13,025 nt of DNA from Bacillota bacterium (GTDB lineage Bacteria; Bacillota; Dethiobacteria; Dethiobacterales; Dethiobacteraceae), in assembly GCA_024650095.1 (NCBI GenBank), contig JANKMV010000022.1, positions 481 through 13,505 on the forward strand. Reading direction: 5' to 3'. The first letter of the stretch is position 1, and each line of letters opens with the position of its first letter. Below, in pieces: positions 1 to 8,304 of the stretch. The position numbers and the translations under genes are program-made. The notes beneath the pieces were generated by a model, which did no database searches, was not told the DNA's origin, and was given only the letters and a program-made list of their open reading frames with translations.

Positions 1-92
1 AGACAGTGATTGTTGGTGTCGAGACCTACTTTTAGAGATTTCCCGCACAAAACAGTGGGGGCAGCATTGCCTATACTTTCTTCTGGTACCGC

Positions 93-1472
93 TTATATTA
101 ACATCAGCATATATTGATCGAACAGCTGCTTATCAAATTTCTCGAAGTTGGCACGGGCAGCATCTGGAGTGTGTGGATATTTGGCTTTAAACTCTTCCCA
201 GTCAAAGAAATACTTTGACTTAATGTTCAGGATACTTTCGTCAAAGACAAATCCTTCGCTATTGACCGGTGTACCAAACGGCTCTCCCGGATTATCATAG
301 ACGCCATAATCTCTGACAGTTTCAGCCACTGCCGCTAGGTTTTCTAAATTGACATCGGATAAGGTTAAGGGTCCTTTATCAAAGCCAAAGATGTAACCGC
401 CACCTGGCATCATAATATCCATCAGCTCTTTTGCTTTGTATACACACTCTTCTTTGGTCCCGTGCTTAATTAAGGCGATTGGATATAATCCCTGCAAGAT
501 AAATTTCTTACCCAGTTTATCCTTAATTGTTTGCGGGTCACCATATTCAAACATTAAGCGCATTCCCGCTGGCAGTTCGAGCAAGTTGTCCAGGTAACGC
601 ATCCAATCATCTTCACAGAAGGCTGAACCACGAATACCGAGCGCCGCGTAATTCTCGTACATTTTCTTGTAGGTGGGCAACCAGACTTCCATAAAGTCTT
701 TTTCTCGCATAAAGGTAGGCATATGTAGGGGTGTGCCCACTGCACCTTCGGGATGTGGATTCGCGGGTAAGCCCATTCTAAACATCAACGGTAAGACGGC
801 TTCACAGGCTTCCTTTAATAGTTCCCGGTGTCTGCGGATATCTTTACTGATACCGCTAAAACTTCTCAATTGGTCGGCAATAAAGTCGTAGGGAGCTTCA
901 CAAAAACCACCCGATCCCATCGGGGCCCCTTTGTAATAGCCGTGCTCTTCTTGGAGCGCCAAAAACCAGGGCATACAGGATGCGGTATCGTTGGCCAAAG
1001 CTGCTTTCGCCATTTGCATCCGGTTAAGCATCCGTACTGGGTTAGTGGCATCTAGCTCCTGATATTGTCTCGGTATTACTTTCTCTAATAAAAAGGCGTA
1101 AGGGTCAGCAATGAGCTCGGGATATTCATCGTCATTCATGCCAACCACTTCTGGATGCTGTACAAAACCTTTATTACCCATTACAAAGGACTGTGAACCC
1201 AATAACTGATAAAACGACGGGGTCCGTGAAATGATACCCGCGGGGCCAACCGGGCTGGTATCGGAGTAGATCATCTTGCAGATCTGTTTGGCCGGTTCTG
1301 CTAGTTTGGAGTAGTCATAAGAGGTTTCAAAGACATTAAGACCTCCAAATTCAGCCAAGATGTGGCTGCCCACTGACATACTGACAGTAAGTCTTTCCGG
1401 TATTTTGTTGTTATAAAAATCACTGAACAGTTTTGCACGTTCTTGTTGTAATTTTTTCACTTCCTCTTTCAT
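93..1472 (-). CDS. UroD-family corrinoid methyltransferase-like protein
   Basis: This 459-residue protein belongs to the uroporphyrinogen decarboxylase superfamily, in the branch of cobamide-dependent methyltransferases (MtaA/CmuA-like) rather than haem-synthesis HemE. Supporting segments are HMPTF at residues 250-254, the FCEDDW strand-loop at 285-290, the ELPAGM turn at 299-304, the GTKEECVYKAKEL helix at 338-350, GGGYIFG at 357-363 and a closing VRDYGVYD at 386-393. By family knowledge such proteins move methyl groups between a corrinoid protein and a substrate or cofactor. It is longer than MtaA (about 340 residues), with extra sequence at both ends. The His-X-Cys zinc motif of MtaA is not visible; the equivalent strand reads KFILQGLYP (323-331). 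No transmembrane segment or signal peptide is evident. The ATG at 1472 follows an AAAGGAAG ribosome site. A sigma-70-type promoter lies just upstream. The corrinoid protein at 8488-9126 is a possible partner. Family assignment is firm; substrate and reaction direction are unknown. Confidence 0.85.
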   Translation of the reverse strand: MKEEVKKLQQERAKLFSDFYNNKIPERLTVSMSVGSHILAEFGGLNVFETSYDYSKLAEPAKQICKMIYSDTSPVGPAGIISRTPSFYQLLGSQSFVMGNKGFVQHPEVVGMNDDEYPELIADPYAFLLEKVIPRQYQELDATNPVRMLNRMQMAKAALANDTASCMPWFLALQEEHGYYKGAPMGSGGFCEAPYDFIADQLRSFSGISKDIRRHRELLKEACEAVLPLMFRMGLPANPHPEGAVGTPLHMPTFMREKDFMEVWLPTYKKMYENYAALGIRGSAFCEDDWMRYLDNLLELPAGMRLMFEYGDPQTIKDKLGKKFILQGLYPIALIKHGTKEECVYKAKELMDIMMPGGGYIFGFDKGPLTLSDVNLENLAAVAETVRDYGVYDNPGEPFGTPVNSEGFVFDESILNIKSKYFFDWEEFKAKYPHTPDAARANFEKFDKQLFDQYMLMLI

Positions 1473-1520
1473 TTTCCAAACTTCCTTTCATATTTATTAC
1501 GGCTCACACCGCCTACATAA

Positions 1521-1550
1521 ATTCTATCTTGTCCCTTTCCTTAAAGTCAA
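1521..1550 (-). promoter_or_regulatory. sigma-70-type promoter of the UroD-family gene
   Basis: Read on the minus strand, a -35 box TTGACT (1550-1545) and a -10 box TAGAAT (1526-1521) are separated by 18 bp; each box differs from consensus at one position. The predicted transcript starts near 1514, giving a leader of about 42 nt that contains the ribosome site. This indicates the gene is transcribed independently of the MFS gene upstream. Confidence 0.6.
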
Positions 1551-1625
1551 CAGATATTTGCTAATATTATCAATTGTCTGACTTATTGCCGCAGATAAGC
1601 TACATATCAGCTTCGTATTTTTATT

Positions 1626-2870
1626 TTATGATTTCTTGCCTGCCTCTACTAATGTTTTGTTACTTAATAATAGTAGACCCTGAAGAAAGAGAAGCGTACC
1701 TGTGCCCATAAAAATCCATTCTATTTTAATCATGTCGGCCATAGGACCGAAGATAAGCATCCCTAGTGGCATCATGGAGGTTGAAATCATTCCCAGTACG
1801 CCAAAGACACGACCCATATAGTCTTCCTCAACTTGTTCCTGTAATAAAACTGTGGCTGGGGTATTAAAGAGGGGCATTGCCACACCGGTTATACCCATGA
1901 AGACTAAATAAATGACAAAAACAGGAGTAATACCTAGGGCGAATGTGCAGATCCCAAATAGTAGACTAGCCAACGTCATGGTATGAACCTTATTCGAAAA
2001 GCCACCCCAAGAAACCATAACAATTCCGCCAAGCATCATACCAATGGAGAAGGTAATTTCTAGTGCCGTCAACCGCCAAACATCACTACCAAAACTGCGT
2101 GCCACTTGCAGGGGCGTTAGAAATGCGGCCGGGGCAATTAGCACTAGAAAAACAGCAAAAAACATAAAAAATTTCTTAAGAAATTGATGATCCTCAATGT
2201 ACTTAAATCCTTGTCGTAGATCGCTAAGATAACTGGTTGTTTGCTTTTGCAACGCTTTGGCGTGAATTGGGATGGGCAAAAATAATGTTAAGATAAAGAT
2301 GGCAATGACTGCGGTGATTACATCAACGAGGAAGATGGTTTCCAACGCAGTGATTGTCAGCAGTAGCGCACTAATCATCGGTGAGATTAGATTTACAATG
2401 GCTTGAATACTGCCGTTAATTCCATTCACCTTAGTAAGTTGAGACGCTGGTACAATCTGGGGGAGTATAGCGCCAACTGCCGGTGCTTGTATGCCTGTTC
2501 CCATAGCTCGTACTGCGGCCATGACAAACAGCAACCAGATTGTTTCGAATCCCATGGCAAAAAGGATCACTAAGATAAGCGTGGCAATGGCAATCAGTGC
2601 GTCTGCCAATATAATGAGCACTCTACGGTTATAGCGATCTGCCCAAACGCCTGCAATGGGCGATAAAAAGACGGATGGTACAAAACCACAAACGATATAA
2701 ATCGTCATCATCACGCCCGATTGGGTCGTTAAGGTGATATGCCACATGATAGCAAACTGCACAATGGCTGACCCCAACAGTGAAATTGTTTGGGTTGCTA
2801 AAAAGAGAATCGTATTCTTTTGCCACTTTATATTATTGTCGGTTTCCATTTGTTGATCTAGTTGGCTCAT
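1626..2870 (-). CDS. MFS exporter, DHA3 / MFS_3-like
   Basis: This 414-residue integral membrane protein has the length and hydrophobic pattern of a 12-helix major facilitator. The loop between helices 2 and 3 carries the MFS motif A, GVWADRYNRR, at residues 74-83. The overall pattern (a short polar N-terminus up to about residue 18, helix 1 ILFLATQTISLLG, and a central cytoplasmic linker with LSDLRQGFKYIEDH) resembles the MFS_3/DHA3 group, which includes EntS-like siderophore exporters and macrolide efflux proteins. By family, it would export a small hydrophobic compound in exchange for protons. The ATG at 2870 has a GAAGGGA ribosome site 10-16 nt upstream. It has its own likely promoter at 2909-2936. 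It sits 142 bp downstream of the RND pump gene on the same strand, so the two may form an efflux locus, but substrate and co-regulation are inference only. Confidence 0.85.
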   Translation of the reverse strand: MSQLDQQMETDNNIKWQKNTILFLATQTISLLGSAIVQFAIMWHITLTTQSGVMMTIYIVCGFVPSVFLSPIAGVWADRYNRRVLIILADALIAIATLILVILFAMGFETIWLLFVMAAVRAMGTGIQAPAVGAILPQIVPASQLTKVNGINGSIQAIVNLISPMISALLLTITALETIFLVDVITAVIAIFILTLFLPIPIHAKALQKQTTSYLSDLRQGFKYIEDHQFLKKFFMFFAVFLVLIAPAAFLTPLQVARSFGSDVWRLTALEITFSIGMMLGGIVMVSWGGFSNKVHTMTLASLLFGICTFALGITPVFVIYLVFMGITGVAMPLFNTPATVLLQEQVEEDYMGRVFGVLGMISTSMMPLGMLIFGPMADMIKIEWIFMGTGTLLFLQGLLLLSNKTLVEAGKKS

Positions 2871-2908
2871 CCCGTCACATCCCTTCAGCCGGTAGAGTCT
2901 AGCTTGAA

Positions 2909-2936
2909 ATTATATGCTTACGACTGACATAGCCAA
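2909..2936 (-). promoter_or_regulatory. likely sigma-70-type promoter of the MFS gene
   Basis: On the minus strand, TTGGCT (2936-2931) and a perfect TATAAT (2914-2909) are spaced by 16 bp. The predicted start near 2902 leaves a leader of about 32 nt to the ATG at 2870. A second AT-rich TATAAT-like stretch lies further upstream (about 2948-2955), so the exact start is uncertain. Confidence 0.5.
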
Positions 2937-3012
2937 ATGCTCATTAATTATAACATTATTTAACAAAAATGGCGCGCTTATTCAGGTCCCTCAACTTTGC
3001 TAAATTCAAAAA

Positions 3013-6000
3013 TTACTCGGATAACTCATCACCGATATCAATCTGTTGTAGTGGCTTACGATGAAGGGTGTCATAAATGATGGGTACCACCAAGAGAGTG
3101 AGAAAGGTGGCGTAGGATAAGCCGCCGATGGTGACTACCGCCATGGGCTGTGTCATTTCAGCACCACTGCCAATACCTAAGGCAATGGTACTCATGGCCA
3201 AAATGGTGGTCAACGCCGTCATCATGATGGGGCGAAGACGGGTAACGCCTGTTTCAATAAGCGCGTCTCGTTTCTCCTTACCGTCCAAACGTAGCTGGTT
3301 TGCATAATCCACAAACACAATGCCGTTGTTAACCACAATCCCTGCCAAGACTAAAAAGCCCAATAAAGCGGTGACAGAGAGTTCCATGCCACTAACCCAT
3401 AGTAACAACAGGCCACCGGTAAAGGCAAGGGGCAAGGTAAACAAAATGATAAAGGGAGATAACAAGCTTTGAAATTGTGCCACCATGATGAGATAGATAA
3501 ACACAATGGCCAAGGTAATCATTACGACCATATCACCAATGGCTTCGGTAATCATGGCATTCTCACCCGCAACCTCCACGAGCGTTCCCGCTGGGGGCGT
3601 ATAGGATGCCAAGTTTTTCTCAAATTCGCGACTGACAAGGCCAATGTTATAGCCCTCCTCCACCGAGGCCGTCACCGTTACATAGCGAGCTTGGTTTTCG
3701 CGGCGGATGGAAGATGGACTGCGGTTTTCCGTGATCTCAGCAATTTCGCCCAGAAGCACTACGCTCTCCGTCCCATCTTGAGCGGTAACAGTAAAGGCAT
3801 ACTCACTAATATTCTCACGAGTGATGAAATTGCGATCTGCGCTAATTATAACCACAGGCAGGTCTTCCTGCTCTACAGAAAAGGTGGTAGACTGGGTTTC
3901 GGTTGCAAGGGCAGCGACAATCTCTTGATATACCTGAACTACCGTCAATCCCTCGCGCATAGCCGCATCTTTATTTACAATAATGCGGGTCTCGCGGCTG
4001 GCATCCTCATTTCCGGAACTAACATCTGCCGTGCCTTCCGTGGCGGCAAGAAGTGCAGCGACTTCTTCTGCAGCCGCGGAGATAACGTCAAGATCATTAC
4101 CCTGTACAATGACTTCAATCCCGCTACCACCCAAGGCAGACATGTCCATCTCGGAGGCTGAAACGGTAATTTCCGCTTCCAAATCAAGCGTGTTCTCATA
4201 AATTTGCTTTTCCACATCGCGGTTGGTCATGCTGCGATCGTCCTTGAGCAAGATATAGAAGGAAGTGTCACCACCCACGCCGCCACGCATCATCATCCTA
4301 CCACCAGATGATCCGGACATGGCGCCGACGCTGCCCACAGCTTCGATATCTAGGATTCGTGCCATCATTTCATCACTCATGGCATAGATGTCTTCCTGTT
4401 CGCTACCATGTGGTAGCGTCAAGGTAGCACTCATCTGTGGTGAATCCACCTCTGGCATGAAGCTGGTACCCATCACAGTAATGCCATAAATGCTAAGCGC
4501 GAAGAAGAAGACGGCCACGGTCAGCACAATCCCTTTATGGTTAAGTGAGAAACGAAGTAGTTTCTCATAATTGCGCACAAGGCTATCAAACCATTTATAC
4601 CTTTTTGGTTGTGTATTTTTCAACACCGTAGATGCCATGGTGGGAACGACGGTCAGCGCAACGGCTAAGCTGGCCAAAAGACTGTAGGCGATGGTCAAAC
4701 CCATATCTGTAAAGAGTTGACGGGACAAGCCCTGAGTGAAAACAATGGGCAGGAAAACGCAAACGGTGGTTAACGTAGAGGCAAAGATGGCGCCGCCCAC
4801 CTGTTTAGCACCAAGTACAGCCGCTCTATAAACGCCAACACCCTCATTGCGCATGCGGTAAATATTTTCGATAACTACAATACTGTTATCCACCAGCATG
4901 CCTACCCCTAACGCCAGGCCGGACAATGAAATCATGTTTAGCGATACATGACTAAAATACATTAACGTAATGGCAAATAACAGACTAATGGGAATGCTAA
5001 AGGCGATAACCAAGGTGGGCCAAATATCCTTCAGGAAAAGGAAGAGGATAACAATGGCCAAAAAGCCACCAAGGAGGAGATTTTGCAGCACACTACTAAT
5101 GGACATATTAATATATTGGCCTTGGTCCATCAAAGGTAGAATACGAAGTCCATCGTACTCTTCTGTCAGCTCGTTAATTAAGTCATTAATACTATTGGCC
5201 ACCACAGCTGTGGAAGCCGTACTTTGTTTCTGGAACGTTAGCACCACACCATCGTTGCCGTTAACTTTTGCATAAGTTTGGGCAGCATTGTCCGTCACCG
5301 ATACATCGGCAATGTCGCTGAGGAAAATATCGCCAATGCTATCAAGGGAGAAAATAAGAGTGTCTTTAAGGGATTCCTCGCTATCATACTTTTCACCGAC
5401 TTTAACGAGGTGCCCGTCACCTCCGCCTTCTTGAATATAGCCCGCGGGCATACTAAAGTTTTGCGCTTTTAGGATGTTACTTACCATTTCGGTGGTAATG
5501 ATGCCGTTTAGGTCTCCCCTTTCGCGCGCTTCATCTCGAGCAGCGTCGAACTCTACCAAGCCTTTCTCCAGTTCAGCGGTGCCATTGTCTAACTGTATCT
5601 GTGCCTTGGCTAACTCGATGGAGAGTGTCATTTTTCCCGATTCCACCTGTTCTGAGCCGGCGGTGGCCTCGGCTAACCCTTTTTCCAACTCGGGCTTCAT
5701 TGCCTCAATCGTCAGCAAACGCACTGATATATTTTGCAGTTCATTATCGATGGCGGCGATACGGGCAGTGGCAGCATTAGCCATTGCTTCTAGCTCTGTC
5801 ATCTCGCTTTGGGAAAGACCTGCTAGCTGTTCCGGTAACTCTGTGGCCAACTGTACCATCATCGCCTCATAGACTGCCGGGGGCAAGGCGGCGACACCAT
5901 TGGGGAAGACTTGAGTAAATAAAGGGTTTAGTTCCTCTAGTTGAGCTAACCCTTCTTTTTCCATCTCAAAGGCAGCTTTTTGAGAGATTAGTACGGTTTC

Positions 6001-6777
6001 CTCGGCCAAGAGAGCGTTGAGGCTAGCAATAACATTGTCCAGCTGAGCACCGGCTTCGGCTAGTTGATCCTTCTGTTTTACTGTCTCCGCATTGAGCTTT
6101 TTTCTGGCAGATGCTATTTCTGCTTGCGCATCTTTTAGCTTACGTTTAGCCTCGTCGAGCGTCTGGTCAAGATCACCGATAACCTTCTTATTAAGTTCAT
6201 CAATTTTCTGCTGATTCAGAGCCACCCGTAGTTCTTTTTCCAAAAGTCCGGACGGAGAAACTGAGGCAACACCGTTCACACGCTCAAAGGAGGGAACAAT
6301 AGTTTTGCTCACAAAAGCAGAGATTTCGCTACTATCCATACTTTCCATGTCCACAGTAGCGACCATGATAGGCATCATGTCAGGATTAAGCCGGAGTAAC
6401 ATCGACTTGCCCACGGTGGTATCGAGCTGTGCCCCTACCATATCAATATTGCTCGCTAGTTCAATCATGGCACTGTCCATATTCGTTCCTTGCACGAATT
6501 CCAAAATAATCGTGCTGGAGTTCTCACTGGAAATGGAACTGATATTATTGAGACCACTGGTGGTACCAAGCGCCGATTCTAACGGTCTGGTGGCAGTCAA
6601 TTCAACCTGTTCAGGGCTCGCACCCGGATACGGTGTTATCACGATTACATAGGGCAGTTCAATGGTCGGCAGGAGATCCGTGGTCATTCCCGTAAAAGAG
6701 ATAATGCCTAGTACGAGTATCAGAACGACGGCAACAAGAATGGTATACGGTCTTTTAACACTAAATTTCGAAAGCAT
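3013..6777 (-). CDS. RND (HAE1-type) efflux pump with coiled-coil insertion
   Basis: This 1254-residue proton-driven exporter belongs to the AcrB/SwrC-like hydrophobe-amphiphile family. Helix 1 spans about residues 8-30 and is followed by the porter motif LLPTIELPYV. TM4 holds GMLVDNSIVVIENIYR (626-641), and TM10 carries GIVVNNGIVFVDYANQ (1146-1161). AcrB is about 1050 residues; the extra length is mostly a block at residues 198-424, rich in Ala, Glu, Gln, Leu and Lys with heptad-like spacing. It is inserted between the strand ending QQKIDELN and the segment resuming at TTEMVSNILKAQNF, which corresponds to the funnel-docking subdomain of AcrB. Relative to the AcrB Asp407-Asp408-Lys940 relay, this protein reads Asp630-Asn631 and Asn1150, as in Gram-positive members. 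I chose the ATG at 6777 because GGGAGGAA lies 3 nt upstream of it; the in-frame TTG at 6795 would lie upstream of that ribosome site. No adaptor (MFP) or TolC gene is present in the window. The substrate is unknown. Confidence 0.92.
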   Translation of the reverse strand: MLSKFSVKRPYTILVAVVLILVLGIISFTGMTTDLLPTIELPYVIVITPYPGASPEQVELTATRPLESALGTTSGLNNISSISSENSSTIILEFVQGTNMDSAMIELASNIDMVGAQLDTTVGKSMLLRLNPDMMPIMVATVDMESMDSSEISAFVSKTIVPSFERVNGVASVSPSGLLEKELRVALNQQKIDELNKKVIGDLDQTLDEAKRKLKDAQAEIASARKKLNAETVKQKDQLAEAGAQLDNVIASLNALLAEETVLISQKAAFEMEKEGLAQLEELNPLFTQVFPNGVAALPPAVYEAMMVQLATELPEQLAGLSQSEMTELEAMANAATARIAAIDNELQNISVRLLTIEAMKPELEKGLAEATAGSEQVESGKMTLSIELAKAQIQLDNGTAELEKGLVEFDAARDEARERGDLNGIITTEMVSNILKAQNFSMPAGYIQEGGGDGHLVKVGEKYDSEESLKDTLIFSLDSIGDIFLSDIADVSVTDNAAQTYAKVNGNDGVVLTFQKQSTASTAVVANSINDLINELTEEYDGLRILPLMDQGQYINMSISSVLQNLLLGGFLAIVILFLFLKDIWPTLVIAFSIPISLLFAITLMYFSHVSLNMISLSGLALGVGMLVDNSIVVIENIYRMRNEGVGVYRAAVLGAKQVGGAIFASTLTTVCVFLPIVFTQGLSRQLFTDMGLTIAYSLLASLAVALTVVPTMASTVLKNTQPKRYKWFDSLVRNYEKLLRFSLNHKGIVLTVAVFFFALSIYGITVMGTSFMPEVDSPQMSATLTLPHGSEQEDIYAMSDEMMARILDIEAVGSVGAMSGSSGGRMMMRGGVGGDTSFYILLKDDRSMTNRDVEKQIYENTLDLEAEITVSASEMDMSALGGSGIEVIVQGNDLDVISAAAEEVAALLAATEGTADVSSGNEDASRETRIIVNKDAAMREGLTVVQVYQEIVAALATETQSTTFSVEQEDLPVVIISADRNFITRENISEYAFTVTAQDGTESVVLLGEIAEITENRSPSSIRRENQARYVTVTASVEEGYNIGLVSREFEKNLASYTPPAGTLVEVAGENAMITEAIGDMVVMITLAIVFIYLIMVAQFQSLLSPFIILFTLPLAFTGGLLLLWVSGMELSVTALLGFLVLAGIVVNNGIVFVDYANQLRLDGKEKRDALIETGVTRLRPIMMTALTTILAMSTIALGIGSGAEMTQPMAVVTIGGLSYATFLTLLVVPIIYDTLHRKPLQQIDIGDELSE

Positions 6778-6780
6778 ACG

Positions 6781-6788
6781 TTCCTCCC
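6781..6788 (-). promoter_or_regulatory. ribosome binding site fixing the RND start
   Basis: On the minus strand this reads GGGAGGAA, with its GGAGG core 5 nt before the ATG at 6777. It lies between that ATG and an in-frame TTG at 6795, so the shorter reading frame is preferred. Confidence 0.8.
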
Positions 6789-6857
6789 TGATCAAGCTAG
6801 TTTAGATGTTGGTACCGTTCTGATGATGATTCTTCTGCTATCTTTACCCCTTCCTCC

Positions 6858-6886
6858 ATTATATATCGAGAAACAGGTGAAATAAT
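6858..6886 (-). promoter_or_regulatory. weak candidate promoter for the RND gene
   Basis: A perfect TATAAT on the minus strand (6863-6858) lies about 80 nt before the RND ATG, but the hexamer 17 bp upstream (ATTATT at 6886-6881) matches the -35 consensus poorly. On the plus strand, a TATAAT at 6920-6925 lies just before the regulator start and also lacks a good -35 box. The 163 bp between the RND and regulator starts therefore seem to hold divergent, poorly defined promoters. Confidence 0.25.
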
Positions 6887-6940
6887 CAGTTATCATACGC
6901 TGAAATTCTCCTTGTTCGCTATAATCAGAGAATCCTGGAT

Positions 6941-8188
6941 ATGTTACATATTTCTGGTAAGAAAAATATACCAATTGTTTTGGAGCAGCAATTATCAAGC
7001 TGGTTGAGCGGGCGTTGCTTAAACCGTAAACCTGTGAGTATGGATATTGCTGGTCAGCAGACAGATTTCTATTTTACCGCCATGCCCATTGCCACCGGTG
7101 GTGGTAAACAAAGGTTTTTGTTACTAGAAAAAAAGGAGCAAATTAATAGACAAAAGCCACTGCATCAAAGTAATGAACTTATTCAGTTTAGTGATATTAT
7201 TGGTGAGAGCCGGCTACTTATTGCTGCAAAAAATACTGCCCGCAGAATTGCGGATGCGCAAGAGCCAGTGCTCATAGTCGGAGAGAGTGGTACGGGTAAG
7301 GAGCTTTTTGCCCAAGCCATCCACCGCGCAAGTCCCCGGCGTAATGGTAAATTTGTACCCATTAACTGTGGCGCCATCCCCTCGGAATTGGCAGAAAGTG
7401 AACTATTCGGTTATGAAGCGGGGGCATTTACAGGTGCATTACGCAACGGTAAGCAAGGGTTGTTGGAATCAGCTTCAGACGGAACCATTTTTCTAGATGA
7501 AATTGAAAGCATGCCGTTGTTTATTCAGGTCAAACTATTGCGTGCTATTTCCACGGGGAGCATCGTAAAAGTTGGTAGTACTAAGGAAATGCCCATAAAC
7601 ATTCGTGTTATTTCTGCAACAAAAAAAGATTTACTAAAAGAAGCCGATCTAGGAACTTTCCGTGAAGATCTTTATTATAGGATTAGTACGTTTATTATTG
7701 ACCTCCCCCCCTTGCAGAAGCGAGACGACGATGTTATTCTTTTGGCAAAACACTTTATCAAAAGGTGTCAAGAAAAGTATAATAAGTATCCTCTTACTGT
7801 CGATGATGATTTTTGGCATGCATTAGCTTCTTATGACTGGCGGGGCAACATCAGAGAACTAGAAAATGTCATAGGTAGAGTTGTCTACATGGCAGATACG
7901 GAGAAATTAACTATCGTTACTTTGCCGAGGGAGGTTCGCGAGTCTTTTACCCGTGCGTCTAGTGGTGAAGTTCAGTACCAAGCCCAGGTTGATGGGCTCC
8001 TGCAAACAGGTGAGGAAAAGATTATCGAAGCTGCGTTACTAGACACTAATTATAACATTTCGCAGGCTTCCCAATTATTAGGCATTAGTCGAAAAACACT
8101 GTATAATAGGATTAACAATAGTGAGCGATTAACTCAACTAAAATCGGTTCATACCAAAAAAACGGTGGCTAAAAAGAATTGCTTGTAA
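6941..8188 (+). CDS. sigma-54-dependent AAA+ transcriptional activator
   Basis: This 415-residue enhancer-binding protein activates RNA polymerase carrying sigma-54. The AAA+ core is complete: Walker A GESGTGKE (114-121), the sigma-54 contact loop GAFTGA (161-166), Walker B GTIFLDEI (181-188) and arginine-finger region FREDLYYRI (240-248). The C-terminus has a Fis-type helix-turn-helix, NISQASQLLGISRKTLYNR (372-390), with a Lys-rich tail. Residues 1 to about 70 look like the second half of a PAS sensor domain. The open frame continues upstream to a TGA at 6878-6880, and the unstarted stretch contains VRYNQRILDM, which resembles the middle of a PAS fold, so the annotated ATG is probably inside a truncated domain. 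The ribosome site before 6941 is poor. Its position upstream of the corrinoid gene suggests a regulatory link (inference). It could be a 5'-decayed gene; the true start is uncertain. Confidence 0.85.
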   Translation: MLHISGKKNIPIVLEQQLSSWLSGRCLNRKPVSMDIAGQQTDFYFTAMPIATGGGKQRFLLLEKKEQINRQKPLHQSNELIQFSDIIGESRLLIAAKNTARRIADAQEPVLIVGESGTGKELFAQAIHRASPRRNGKFVPINCGAIPSELAESELFGYEAGAFTGALRNGKQGLLESASDGTIFLDEIESMPLFIQVKLLRAISTGSIVKVGSTKEMPINIRVISATKKDLLKEADLGTFREDLYYRISTFIIDLPPLQKRDDDVILLAKHFIKRCQEKYNKYPLTVDDDFWHALASYDWRGNIRELENVIGRVVYMADTEKLTIVTLPREVRESFTRASSGEVQYQAQVDGLLQTGEEKIIEAALLDTNYNISQASQLLGISRKTLYNRINNSERLTQLKSVHTKKTVAKKNCL

Positions 8189-8213
8189 ATTAAACAAGCT
8201 AAGCTTTATTAGA
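8181..8213 (+). terminator. weak hairpin at the end of the sigma-54 regulator gene
   Basis: GCTTGT (8181-8186) pairs perfectly with ACAAGC (8194-8199) across a 7-nt loop that includes the stop codon, followed by TAAGCTTTATT. The T tract is short and interrupted, so termination efficiency is doubtful. The hairpin resembles the GCTTGC-aatta-GCAAGC hairpin in the repeat at the right edge of the window. Confidence 0.3.
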
Positions 8214-8304
8214 GGTACCATGCAAAGAAAAAGGCTGCTTCCCTGTCGCTAGCTAAAAAGGTATCGTTACAGGCTACCTTAAAAAAAAAATAATTAATGA
8301 AGGA

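Noticed and set aside
1587..1612. AAGCT-N7-AGCTT hairpin after the MFS gene as a terminator
   Set aside because: The T run lies on the plus-strand side, so it would not terminate the minus-strand MFS transcript, and no plus-strand gene ends there.
3469..4161. A long open frame on the plus strand (230 codons) opposite the RND gene
   Set aside because: It lies antisense to a fully conserved transporter region, its translation resembles no family I know, and no ribosome site supports it.
6792..6998. Minus-strand open frame of 68 codons between the RND gene and the regulator
   Set aside because: It overlaps the regulator's coding start, lacks a convincing ribosome site and shows no recognisable motif; it is probably a chance frame.
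8220..8252. Possible 10-codon leader peptide after AGAGGT, upstream of the corrinoid gene
   Set aside because: Spacing to the ATG is short, the peptide has no run of a regulatory amino acid, and no attenuator with a T run follows.
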